Shown piece after piece: positions 33,667-41,225 of a stretch of 64,000 nucleotides of DNA. The notes under the pieces are model-generated. The model made no database searches and was not told the origin of the DNA. It saw nothing but the letters and a program-made list of their open reading frames with translations. The DNA is from Streptomyces sp. NBC_01353. GTDB lineage: Bacteria; Actinomycetota; Actinomycetes; Streptomycetales; Streptomycetaceae. Location: positions 2,046,001 through 2,110,000 of the forward strand of contig NZ_CP108352.1 in assembly GCF_036237275.1 (NCBI RefSeq), read 5' to 3'. How positions within the stretch are numbered: position 1 is the first letter of the stretch; each line of letters opens with the position of its first letter. Made by a program: the position numbers and the translations under genes.

Positions 33667-35079
33667 ATGAGCGAACGACTGGTGGTCATCGGCGGCGATG
33701 CGGCGGGCATGTCCGCCGCATCGCAGGCACGCAGGCTCAAGACGCCCGGGGAGCTGGAGATCGTCGCCTTCGAGCGCGGTCACTTCACCTCGTACTCGGC
33801 CTGCGGCATCCCGTACTGGGTCGGCGGCGACGTCGAGGAGCGCGACGAGCTGATCGCGCGCACCCCCGAGGAGCATCGGGCGCGCGACATCGATCTGCGG
33901 ATGCGGACCGAGGTGACCGAGCTGGACGTGCCGGGGCAGCGGGTGCGGACGCGGGACCTGGAGTCGGGCACGGAGGCCTGGACGGGCTTCGACAAGCTGG
34001 TGATCGCGACCGGCGCCCGGCCGCTGCGGCCGCAGCTGCCGGGGATCGACGCTCCGGGGGTGCACGGGGTGCAGACGCTGGACGACGGGCAGGCGCTGCT
34101 CGACTCGCTGGAGCGTACGGAGGGCCGGCGCGCGGTGGTCGTGGGCGCGGGGTACATCGGCGTGGAGATGGCCGAGGCCCTGCTGAACAGAGGCTACGAG
34201 GTGACGGTGCTCAACCGGGGCGAGCAGCCGATGGCGACGCTCGACCCCGACATGGGACGCCTGGTCCACCGGGTGATGGACGGTCTCGGCATCCGGACGG
34301 TCGGCTCCTCGGCGGTCACGAAGATCCTCACGGGCGATGGGGGTACCCCTCTGCTCGAGCGCAGCCGAGAGCTCGGGGGAGGCCGGGTCCGGGCGGTGGC
34401 GACGGAGGACGCCGAGTACCCGGCGGACGTGGTGGTCCTCGGGATGGGCGTGGTCCCGGAGACGACCCTGGCGCGGGCGGCCGGGCTGCCGCTCGGGACG
34501 TACGGCGGTCTGCTCACCGATCTCGCGATGCGGGTGCGGGGGCACGAGAACATCTGGGCGGGCGGCGACTGTGTCGAGGTGCTCGACCTGGTCTCGGGCC
34601 GCGAGCGGCACATCGCGCTGGGCACGCACGCCAACAAGCACGGGCAGGTCATCGGCTCGAACGTGGGCGGCGGCTACGCCACGTTCCCGGGTGTGGTCGG
34701 CACGGCGGTGTCGAAGGTGTGCGACCTGGAGATCGCGCGCACCGGTCTGCGGGAGAAGGACGCCCGCGAGGTCGGACTGCGGTACGTGACGGTGACGATC
34801 GAGTCGACCAGCCGGGCGGGCTACTACCCGGGCGCGGCGCCGATGACGGTGAAGATGCTCGCGGAACGGCGTACGGGCCGGCTGCTCGGGGTGCAGATCG
34901 TGGGCCGTGAGGGCGCGGCGAAGCGGGTGGACATCGCGGCGGTGGCGTTGACGGCCGGGATGACGGTCGAGCAGATGACGGCCCTGGACCTGGGGTACGC
35001 GCCGCCGTTCTCGCCGGTGTGGGATCCGGTGCTGATCGCGGCGCGCAAGGCGATGGCCGCCGTTCGGGCGGAAGGCTGA
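33667..35079 (+). CDS. FAD-dependent CoA-disulfide reductase-like oxidoreductase
   Basis: The 470-residue flavoprotein has the N-terminal FAD motif LVVIGGDAAGMSAASQARRL and the redox cysteine in TSYSACGIPYWVGG, near residue 43, as in CoA-disulfide reductase and NADH oxidase. The NAD site is VVVGAGYIGVEMAEAL, followed by ENIWAGGDCVE and the dimerisation domain (from VGTAVSKVCDLEIART). It may keep low-molecular thiols reduced. Residues encoded by 34338-34382 (GGTPLLERSRELGGG) interrupt the expected strand between LTGD and RVRAVATED and come from an inserted genomic repeat. The frame stays open. Confidence 0.88.
   Translation: MSERLVVIGGDAAGMSAASQARRLKTPGELEIVAFERGHFTSYSACGIPYWVGGDVEERDELIARTPEEHRARDIDLRMRTEVTELDVPGQRVRTRDLESGTEAWTGFDKLVIATGARPLRPQLPGIDAPGVHGVQTLDDGQALLDSLERTEGRRAVVVGAGYIGVEMAEALLNRGYEVTVLNRGEQPMATLDPDMGRLVHRVMDGLGIRTVGSSAVTKILTGDGGTPLLERSRELGGGRVRAVATEDAEYPADVVVLGMGVVPETTLARAAGLPLGTYGGLLTDLAMRVRGHENIWAGGDCVEVLDLVSGRERHIALGTHANKHGQVIGSNVGGGYATFPGVVGTAVSKVCDLEIARTGLREKDAREVGLRYVTVTIESTSRAGYYPGAAPMTVKMLAERRTGRLLGVQIVGREGAAKRVDIAAVALTAGMTVEQMTALDLGYAPPFSPVWDPVLIAARKAMAAVRAEG
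34338..34382. repeat. streptomycete interspersed repeat inserted in frame
   Basis: The 45 bases begin TGGGGGTACCCC, continue through CTGCTCGAGCGCAGCCGAGA and end GGGGGAGG, with an imperfect hairpin (CCCC/GGGG, CTCG/CGAG). I recognise it as a short element found very often in Streptomyces genomes, usually between genes. Here it lies inside the flavoprotein gene and, being 15 codons long, keeps the frame. The identification is from memory; copy number in this genome is unknown. Confidence 0.7.
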
Positions 35080-35136
35080 CCTGACCGGACCACGACACAT
35101 GGTGACGGGTTGCGGCCATCCGGGCACCATGCGTCA

Positions 35137-35152
35137 CTGATCACATGATCAG
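35137..35152. promoter_or_regulatory. palindrome over the start codon of the RTX-like gene
   Basis: CTGATCA (35137-35143) and TGATCAG (35146-35152) are inverted repeats separated by CA. The ATG at 35145-35147 lies at the centre. No Shine-Dalgarno sequence precedes it. It could be an operator, or a hairpin that hides the start codon. Confidence 0.4.
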
Positions 35153-35567
35153 ACACGCTGTGCGAGCGCTCTGCGCCGCCTCACTCCTGATAGCCCCGCT
35201 CGCCCTGAGCACCCCCGCCCACGCGGTCAGCTGCACGGTCAACGGCACCCCCGTCTCCGGCTCGGTCGTCAACGGAACGGCGGGCTCCGACTTCATCCGC
35301 TGTGACGGGCCCGCGTCCTTCAACGCCGTCCAGGGCCTGGGCGGTAACGACAACATCGTCATCACCAGCGCCGCCGCCGGCCTCGTCGCCGGTGGCGACG
35401 GCCACGACTTCATCACGGTGGACGCCGGGGTCACGTCGGGCGGCGCGGTCACCGGCAACGCGGGCAGTGACTTCATCCGCGTCGGCCCCAACGCCGGTGT
35501 CGTCGACGGCGGACTCGGGTTCGACTTCTGCCGGGTCGCCTCAGGCAACCCTCCCGTCAACTGCTAG
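35145..35567 (+). CDS. small secreted protein with RTX-like glycine/aspartate repeats
   Basis: The 140-residue protein has a clear signal peptide (RALCAASLLIAPLALSTPAH, cleavage after AHA near residue 27). The mature 113 residues consist of five imperfect units of about 18-20 residues: VNGTAGSDFIRCDG, VQGLGGNDNIVITS, VAGGDGHDFITVDA, VTGNAGSDFIRVGP and VDGGLGFDFCRVAS. These resemble hemolysin-type calcium-binding nonapeptide repeats (GGxGxDxxx) that form a beta-roll. Four cysteines (two near each end) could form disulfides. No enzyme domain is present. It may be a small calcium-binding or surface protein. Confidence 0.7.
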   Translation: MIRHAVRALCAASLLIAPLALSTPAHAVSCTVNGTPVSGSVVNGTAGSDFIRCDGPASFNAVQGLGGNDNIVITSAAAGLVAGGDGHDFITVDAGVTSGGAVTGNAGSDFIRVGPNAGVVDGGLGFDFCRVASGNPPVNC

Positions 35568-35579
35568 CCCGACTTCCGC

Positions 35580-35615
35580 CCGCTGTGCGCCGCCGGGACC
35601 GGCGGCGCACAGCGG
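35580..35615. terminator. bidirectional terminator between convergent genes
   Basis: CCGCTGTGCGCCGCCG (35580-35595) pairs with CGGCGGCGCACAGCGG (35600-35615), a perfect 16-bp stem with a GGAC loop. It lies between the end of the RTX-like gene and the end of hemE. Confidence 0.85.
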
Positions 35616-35628
35616 CGCGCGGCCACGG

Positions 35629-36705
35629 TCAGACGGCCGTCTTGGTGTGGACGTACTCCACCAGGCGCGTCAGGGCGTCCGGGTCGGTCGTCGGCAGCAC
35701 ACCGTGGCCCAGGTTGAAGACATGCCCCTCGAGGCCCTTCGCGGCGGCCAGGACCTCGTCCGTCTTGGCCTCGACGGCCTCCCGGGTGGAGAACAGCACG
35801 GCCGGGTCCAGGTTGCCCTGGAGCGCCTTGCCGGGGCCGACGCGGCGGGCGGCCTCGTCCATCGGGACGCGCCAGTCGACGCCGACGACGTCCGCGCCCG
35901 CCTCGCCCATGAGGCCGAGCAGCTCACCCGTACCGACGCCGAAGTGGATCCGCGGGACGCCGTACGAGGCGACCGCGTCGAAGACCTTCACGGAGGCGGG
36001 CATCACCGAGCGCCGGTAGTCGGCGGGGGCCAGCGCGCCGACCCAGGAGTCGAAGAGCTGGACGGCGGAGGCGCCGGCCTCGATCTGGACCTTGAGGAAG
36101 GCCGAGGTGATCTCGGCGAGGCGGTCGAGCAGATCGGCCCACAGCTGCGGGTCGCCGTACATCAGCGCCTTGGTGTGCTCGTGGTTGCGGGACGGACCGC
36201 CCTCCACGAGGTAGCTCGCGAGGGTGAAAGGCGCGCCGGCGAATCCGATGAGGGGCGTGGAGCCCAGCTCGCCGGTGAGCATCCCGATGGCCTCGGTGAC
36301 GTAGTGGACGTCCTCCGGGGTCAGGTCGCGCAGCCGGTCCAGGTCGGCGCGGGTGCGGATCGGGTCGGCGACGACCGGGCCGACGCCCGGCTTGATGTCG
36401 AGGTCGATGCCGATGGCCTTGAGCGGGACGACGATGTCGCTGAAGTAGATCGCCGCGTCCACCTTGTGGCGGCGCACGGGCTGCAGCGTGATCTCGGTGA
36501 CCAGCTCGGGCCGCATGCAGGACTCGAGCATCGGGATGCCCTCGCGGACCTTCAGGTACTCGGGCAGCGAGCGCCCCGCCTGCCGCATGAACCAGACAGG
36601 CGTGTGCGGCACGGCCTCGCGCCGGCACGCCTTGAGGAACGCGGAGTCGTACGTCTGCGGCTGGTGCTTCGTCTGCTGGCCCACGGGGCTGTCATTGGCA
36701 CTCAC
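35629..36705 (-). CDS. hemE: uroporphyrinogen decarboxylase
   Basis: HemE decarboxylates the four acetate side chains of uroporphyrinogen III to coproporphyrinogen III, the substrate of HemG nearby. The 358-residue protein has the substrate-binding [19 protein letters not shown] with the invariant arginines. It also has [20 protein letters not shown] with the catalytic aspartate, [36 protein letters not shown] and [13 protein letters not shown]. Length is normal. It is divergent from the DUF3000 gene and lies 3 kb from hemG-hemQ, separated by three plus-strand genes. Confidence 0.96.
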   Translation of the reverse strand: MSANDSPVGQQTKHQPQTYDSAFLKACRREAVPHTPVWFMRQAGRSLPEYLKVREGIPMLESCMRPELVTEITLQPVRRHKVDAAIYFSDIVVPLKAIGIDLDIKPGVGPVVADPIRTRADLDRLRDLTPEDVHYVTEAIGMLTGELGSTPLIGFAGAPFTLASYLVEGGPSRNHEHTKALMYGDPQLWADLLDRLAEITSAFLKVQIEAGASAVQLFDSWVGALAPADYRRSVMPASVKVFDAVASYGVPRIHFGVGTGELLGLMGEAGADVVGVDWRVPMDEAARRVGPGKALQGNLDPAVLFSTREAVEAKTDEVLAAAKGLEGHVFNLGHGVLPTTDPDALTRLVEYVHTKTAV

Positions 36706-36796
36706 GCCCAGAATCTTCGCATGTGGCGGGAAGCCGCTCGTCCGGGCCGGGTGTCCCTACCTGCGCGAGGCCCCCATTCCGCCTACTCTTCCCCGC

Positions 36797-37489
36797 ATGG
36801 CTGCGGCTCAGGGACATTTTTCCGATCATTCCGACGGCGACGAACAGGCGGGCGACACGGCGGGCAAAACGGAGACGAACCCGCTGCCGCCCGCTTTCCG
36901 GCGGGCGGTCGAGGCACTGCGTTCGGCCCGGCTGCGGCCGGAGGTCGAGATCGACCCGACCCGGCCGCCGCAGCGGCTCGCTCCGTACTCGTACGCGCTG
37001 GAAGCGGCGGTCGTGGACGGCGAGGAGGATCTGGCCGACGGCCGGCTGGTCCTGCTGCACGATCCGGACGGGCACGACGCCTGGAAGGGCACGTTCCGGC
37101 TGGTGACGCTGGTACGGGCGGAGCTGGAGCCGGAGATGGCGTCGGACCCGCTGCTGCCGGAGGTCTGCTGGTCCTGGCTGACCGGAGCGCTGGAGGCGCG
37201 GGGTCTGCCGTACGGAGAGGCGAGCGGTACGGTCACCCAGGCGGGCTCGCACTACTTCGGTGGGCTCGCCGAGCGCCGTCCCGCGACCCAGATCGAGATC
37301 CGGGCCTCGTGGACGCCGCAGGAGGGCCTGGGGGGCGTGCCCGACACGGCGGCGCACCTGACGGCCTGGTGCGATCTGCTCTGTCAGATCGCGGGTCTGC
37401 CGCCGACCGCACCCGATCCGGGGGCGGGGACGATCTCGGGTGCGGGGGTCGTCTCGCTGCCTCAGCGCAGGGGTCCGCAGCAGCCGTAG
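36797..37489 (+). CDS. DUF3000 family protein
   Basis: The 230-residue soluble protein belongs to an actinobacteria-specific family of unknown function. An acidic N terminus (SDHSDGDEQAGDTAGK) is followed by LPPAFRRAVEALRSARLRPE, QRLAPYSYALEAAVVDGEED, GRLVLLHDPDGHDAWKGTFR, EVCWSWLTGALEARGLPY and TAWCDLLCQIAGLPP. The gene sits beside hemE, as in other streptomycetes, and the orphan response regulator follows it on the same strand. I cannot assign a role. Confidence 0.85.
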   Translation: MAAAQGHFSDHSDGDEQAGDTAGKTETNPLPPAFRRAVEALRSARLRPEVEIDPTRPPQRLAPYSYALEAAVVDGEEDLADGRLVLLHDPDGHDAWKGTFRLVTLVRAELEPEMASDPLLPEVCWSWLTGALEARGLPYGEASGTVTQAGSHYFGGLAERRPATQIEIRASWTPQEGLGGVPDTAAHLTAWCDLLCQIAGLPPTAPDPGAGTISGAGVVSLPQRRGPQQP

Positions 37490-37701
37490 CGACGCCTCCG
37501 GGATCGTTCCGGACGGAGGCTCACTCGTAGGATGATCGATCACGCGTCCGAATTGCCCGAATTGTTACTCACCAAATCGTGATCTTTCCCTAAAGGCGGG
37601 CGCCCGAGCTGCCGAAGGAGTCATTGACCCCTTCACCGCACGGGTTCGCCCCCGGCTTCTTCCCCGAGCCGGCTCCGTCCCGCATCTCCCCAGGAGGCCG
37701 T

Positions 37702-38367
37702 GTGTCCGTTCTCCTCGAGCAGCCCGCAAGCCTGGTCGCCTACCGCCCGAACAAGCCGACGGCCATGGTCGTCGTGGCCGACCCGCGCGTCCGCTCCACC
37801 GTCACCCGCCACCTGTGGGCCCTCGGAGTACGTGACGTCATCGAGGCGTCGTCCATCGCTGAGGCCCGTCCCCGCGTCGGCAACCCCCGCGACATCTGCG
37901 TGGCCGACGTCCACCTCCCCGACGGCAGCGGCCTCACGCTGCTGTCCGAAACCCGCGCGGCGGGCTGGCCCAACGGCCTCGCCCTCTCCGCGGCCGACGA
38001 CATCGGCGCCGTGCGCAACGCACTGGCCGGTGGCGTCAAGGGCTACGTCGTCACCGGTACGCGTACGAACATCGGGCACCCCACCCGCCCCGGCGCCGCC
38101 CCCATCGGCTCCGCGGCCGCCCGCCTCGGCCACCGCCGCCCCCCGGGTGCCCCGAGCCACCCGGGCGGCTACCGCGAGCTCTCCGGCCGTGAGGTCGAGG
38201 TGCTCCGGCTGGTCGCCGAGGGTCAGTCGAACAAGGCCATCGGCGTCTCGATGGGCCTGTCCGCGCTGACCGTGAAGAGCCACCTCGCCCGGATCGCGCG
38301 CAAGCTCGGCACGGGTGACCGGGCCGGCATGGTCGCGGTGGCGCTGCGCACCGGGATCATCCACTGA
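37702..38367 (+). CDS. orphan LuxR-type response regulator
   Basis: The 221-residue protein has a receiver domain (about 15-120; TAMVVVADPRVRSTVTRHLW, phosphoacceptor candidate D69 in CVADVHLPDGSGL, GGVKGYVVTG). A spacer and a LuxR HTH follow (about 150-215; LSGREVEVLRLVAEGQSNKA, LTVKSHLARIARKLGTGDRA). Only one acidic residue of the usual N-terminal acidic pair is visible (VVVADPRV), and no kinase gene is near, so control by phosphorylation is doubtful. GTG 37702 follows AGGAGG (37692-37697); an earlier in-frame start lacks such a site. The long 212-base 5' region suggests separate transcription. Confidence 0.85.
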   Translation: MSVLLEQPASLVAYRPNKPTAMVVVADPRVRSTVTRHLWALGVRDVIEASSIAEARPRVGNPRDICVADVHLPDGSGLTLLSETRAAGWPNGLALSAADDIGAVRNALAGGVKGYVVTGTRTNIGHPTRPGAAPIGSAAARLGHRRPPGAPSHPGGYRELSGREVEVLRLVAEGQSNKAIGVSMGLSALTVKSHLARIARKLGTGDRAGMVAVALRTGIIH

Positions 38368-38468
38368 CCCGAGCAGGCCGTCCCGGACCGGAATCGGACC
38401 GGAATCGGGCCCCGGACGAGCCGCGTCACCGGGCCCGCAGCGATCCCTGAACGGTTGACGAAAGATCG

Positions 38469-38502
38469 GCGCCTGTCGACGGAACGTTCCGTCGACAGGC
38501 GC
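38469..38502. terminator. 34-bp perfect palindrome between response regulator and rnd
   Basis: Two 17-base arms (5' arm GCGCCTGTCGACGGAAC) meet with no spacer at 38485/38486, giving perfect symmetry over 34 bp; in RNA it would be a 15-bp stem with an ACGT loop. It lies 102 bases after the regulator stop and 26 bases before rnd. A terminator is most likely, but its perfection and closeness to rnd also fit an operator. Confidence 0.65.
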
Positions 38503-38528
38503 TTGCCGTTCACAGATACCCTTGACAC

Positions 38529-39812
38529 GTGACCGACGCCCAAGAGACCGCAGCAGACACAGCACTGCGAACCACCGGGGGCGCTCCCCCGGACGACGAC
38601 GTCCCTGCGAACGGGCTGCCGATCCCCTTGCTGGAGCCCCGCGAGGGCATGCCGCCCGTCGTCGAGACCGACGAGGCGCTCGCCGAAGTGATCGCCGCCT
38701 TCGCCGCGGGCCGCGGCCCCGTCGCCGTCGACGCCGAGCGCGCCTCCGGCTACCGCTACGGGCAGCGCGCCTATCTCGTCCAGCTCCGCCGCGAGGGCGC
38801 GGGCACCGCGCTCGTCGACCCCGTGGGCTGCCCCGATCTGTCCGGACTCGGCGAAGCGCTCGCCGGGACCGAGTGGATCCTGCACGCGGCCACCCAGGAC
38901 CTGCCGTGCCTGCGCGACATAGGCATGGTGCCGACCCGGCTGTTCGACACCGAGCTGGCCGGCCGGCTCGCGGGCTTCCCGCGGGTCGGGCTCGGGGCGA
39001 TGGTCGAGTCCGTCCTCGGCTACGCCCTGGAGAAGGGGCACTCCGCGGTGGACTGGTCCACCCGCCCGCTGCCCGAGCCCTGGCTCCGGTACGCCGCGCT
39101 GGACGTCGAGCTGCTCGTCGACCTGCGTGACGCACTGGAGAAGGAGCTCGACCGCCAGGGCAAGCTGGAGTGGGCCCACCAGGAGTTCGACGCGATCGCC
39201 TCGGCCCCGCCCGCGCCGCCGCGCAAGGACCCGTGGCGCCGGACCTCCGGGATGCACAAGGTGCGGCGCCGGCGCCAGATGGCGGTCGTACGGGAGCTGT
39301 GGACGGCCCGTGACCGGATCGCGCAGCGGCGGGACGTCTCGCCGGGCAAGGTGCTCAGCGACACCGCGATCGTGGAGGCGGCGCTCGCGGTGCCCACGAA
39401 CGTGGCCGCGCTGACCGCGCTGCCGGGCTTCGGGCACCGCATGGGCCGACGCCAGCTGGAACAGTGGCAGACGGCCGTGGACCGCGCGAAGGCCCTTCCG
39501 GACAACGAGCTCCCCCAGCCCGGCCAGCCGGTCGCGGGCCCCCCGCCGCCCCGCGCCTGGGCGGACAAGGACCCGGCGGCGGCCGCCCGCCTGTCGGCGG
39601 CCCGCGCGGCGGTCTCGGCCCTCGCGGAGGAGCTGAACCTCCCCCAGGAGAACCTGATCACCCCGGACACGGTCCGCCGCGTCTGCTGGGAGCCCCCGTC
39701 CCCGGGCACGCCCGACACGGTCGAGGCTGCCCTCACGGGCTACGGCGCCCGCCCGTGGCAGGTCGAACTGGTGACCCCGCTCCTGGTGACGGCCCTGACG
39801 GCAACGGCGTAA
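38529..39812 (+). CDS. rnd: ribonuclease D (DEDD exonuclease with HRDC domain)
   Basis: The 427-residue protein is a 3'-5' exoribonuclease of the DEDDy class that acts in tRNA and stable-RNA maturation. Exo I is GPVAVDAERASGYRYGQRAY (D-x-E), Exo II HAATQDLPCLRDIGM, and Exo III WLRYAALDVELLVDL with the Tyr and Asp. A first HRDC domain follows (MHKVRRRRQMAVVRELWTAR, DVSPGKVLSDTAIVEAA) and a degenerate C-terminal helical domain. GTG 38529 is the start. A short Asp/Pro-rich N-terminal extension precedes the nuclease. Confidence 0.92.
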   Translation: MTDAQETAADTALRTTGGAPPDDDVPANGLPIPLLEPREGMPPVVETDEALAEVIAAFAAGRGPVAVDAERASGYRYGQRAYLVQLRREGAGTALVDPVGCPDLSGLGEALAGTEWILHAATQDLPCLRDIGMVPTRLFDTELAGRLAGFPRVGLGAMVESVLGYALEKGHSAVDWSTRPLPEPWLRYAALDVELLVDLRDALEKELDRQGKLEWAHQEFDAIASAPPAPPRKDPWRRTSGMHKVRRRRQMAVVRELWTARDRIAQRRDVSPGKVLSDTAIVEAALAVPTNVAALTALPGFGHRMGRRQLEQWQTAVDRAKALPDNELPQPGQPVAGPPPPRAWADKDPAAAARLSAARAAVSALAEELNLPQENLITPDTVRRVCWEPPSPGTPDTVEAALTGYGARPWQVELVTPLLVTALTATA

Positions 39813-39834
39813 CCGCCTCTCGCCGTGTTCTCCC

Positions 39835-39865
39835 CGAAGCCCCCGGCACGCCGCCGGGGGCTTCG
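39835..39865 (+). terminator. rnd terminator
   Basis: CGAAGCCCCCGGC (39835-39847) pairs perfectly with GCCGGGGGCTTCG (39853-39865) around a 5-base loop, 22 bases after the rnd stop. Confidence 0.85.
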
Positions 39866-39923
39866 GCGTACCCTCCCCGCAGTGTGACCTTCACCGCTCC
39901 GGCCCCCGGGGCTGGGCAGCATG

Positions 39924-39939
39924 GTTACCCGCAAGTAGC
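39924..39939. promoter_or_regulatory. candidate TetR-type operator upstream of fadAB
   Basis: GTTAC (39924-39928) and GTAGC (39935-39939) form an imperfect dyad (GTTACCCGCAAGTAGC, one mismatch) about 75 bases upstream of the thiolase start. Similar GTTAC/GTAAC dyads are bound by TetR-type regulators of fatty-acid genes in actinobacteria. A 12-bp perfect palindrome, AAGCGCGCGCTT, lies at 39951-39962. Neither is proven. Confidence 0.35.
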
Positions 39940-40010
39940 ATGGGGGGAGCAAGCGCGCGCTTAGTCGCGTGCCGCAGCAGTGCCATCCCGCACCCTGGAG
40001 GAGAGCCATC

Positions 40011-41225
40011 GTGCCTCGTACCGTCAGGGACGTCGTCTTCGTCGACGGCGTCCGCACCCCGTTCGGCAAGGCGGGCCCGAAGGGCATCTACCACGAGACC
40101 CGCGCCGACGATCTCGTCGTGAAGGCCATCCGGGAGCTGCTGCGCCGCAACCCCGGCCTCGACCCCGCGAAGATCGACGAGGTCGCCATCGCCGCGACCA
40201 CGCAGATCGGTGACCAGGGTCTGACCCTCGGCCGCACCGCCGGCATCCTCGCCGGTCTGCCGCAGTCCGTCCCGGGCTACTCCATCGACCGCATGTGCGC
40301 CGGTGCCCTCACCGCCGTCACCTCGGTCGCCGGCTCCATCGCGTTCGGCGCCTACGACGCCGTCATCGCCGGTGGCGTCGAGCACATGGGCCGCCACCCC
40401 ATGGGCGAGGGCGTCGACCCGAACCCGCGGTTCGTGAGCGAGAAGCTGGTCGACGAGTCCGCCCTGTTCATGGGCATGACCGCCGAGAACCTGCACGACC
40501 GCTACCCGAGCATCACCAAGCAGCGCGCCGACGAGTACGCCGTGCGCTCGCAGGAGAAGGCCGCCAAGGCGTACGCCGACGGCAAGATCCAGCAGGACCT
40601 GGTGCCGATCTCGGTCCGCCGCACCAACGCCGAGGCCGGCGAGACCGGCTGGGGCCTGGTCACCGCCGACGAGCCGATGCGCCCGGGCACCACCCTGGAG
40701 TCGCTGGCGAGCCTGAAGACGCCGTTCCGCGTCCACGGCAACGTCACCGCCGGTAACGCGGCCGGTCTCAACGACGGCGCCACCGCCTCGATCATCGCCT
40801 CCGAGGACTTCGCCCGCGAGAACAACCTCCCGGTGAAGATGCGCCTCGTCTCGTACGCCTTCGCCGGCGTCGAGCCCGAGGTCATGGGCTACGGCCCGAT
40901 CCCCGCGACGGAGAAGGCGCTCGCCCAGGCCGGTCTCTCGATCGAGGACATCGACCTCTTCGAGATCAACGAGGCCTTCGCGGTCCAGGTCCTGGCGTTC
41001 CTGGAGCACTACGGCATCGCCGACGACGACGCCCGCGTCAACCAGTACGGCGGCGCCATCGCCTACGGTCACCCGCTCGCCTCCTCCGGCGTCCGTCTCA
41101 TGACGCAGCTGGCCCGCCAGTTCGAGGAGAACCCGCAGGTCCGTTACGGCCTCAACACGATGTGCGTCGGCTTCGGCATGGGCGCGACCGTCATCTGGGA
41201 GAACCCCCACTGGGAGGGCAAGTGA
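40011..41225 (+). CDS. fadA: acetyl-CoA C-acyltransferase (thiolase), beta-oxidation
   Basis: The thiolase cleaves 3-ketoacyl-CoA with CoA in fatty-acid degradation. The 404-residue protein has the nucleophile cysteine in SIDRMCAGALTAVTSVAGS, the NEAFAVQVLAFLEHY motif, GGAIAYGHPLASSGVRL with the catalytic histidine, and the second cysteine in GLNTMCVGFGMGA. GTG 40011 follows GGAGGAGA by 7 bases. The stop overlaps the GTG of the next gene as GTGA, and the two encode the alpha and beta parts of the beta-oxidation complex. This matches the streptomycete fadA-fadB arrangement. Confidence 0.94.
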   Translation: MPRTVRDVVFVDGVRTPFGKAGPKGIYHETRADDLVVKAIRELLRRNPGLDPAKIDEVAIAATTQIGDQGLTLGRTAGILAGLPQSVPGYSIDRMCAGALTAVTSVAGSIAFGAYDAVIAGGVEHMGRHPMGEGVDPNPRFVSEKLVDESALFMGMTAENLHDRYPSITKQRADEYAVRSQEKAAKAYADGKIQQDLVPISVRRTNAEAGETGWGLVTADEPMRPGTTLESLASLKTPFRVHGNVTAGNAAGLNDGATASIIASEDFARENNLPVKMRLVSYAFAGVEPEVMGYGPIPATEKALAQAGLSIEDIDLFEINEAFAVQVLAFLEHYGIADDDARVNQYGGAIAYGHPLASSGVRLMTQLARQFEENPQVRYGLNTMCVGFGMGATVIWENPHWEGK

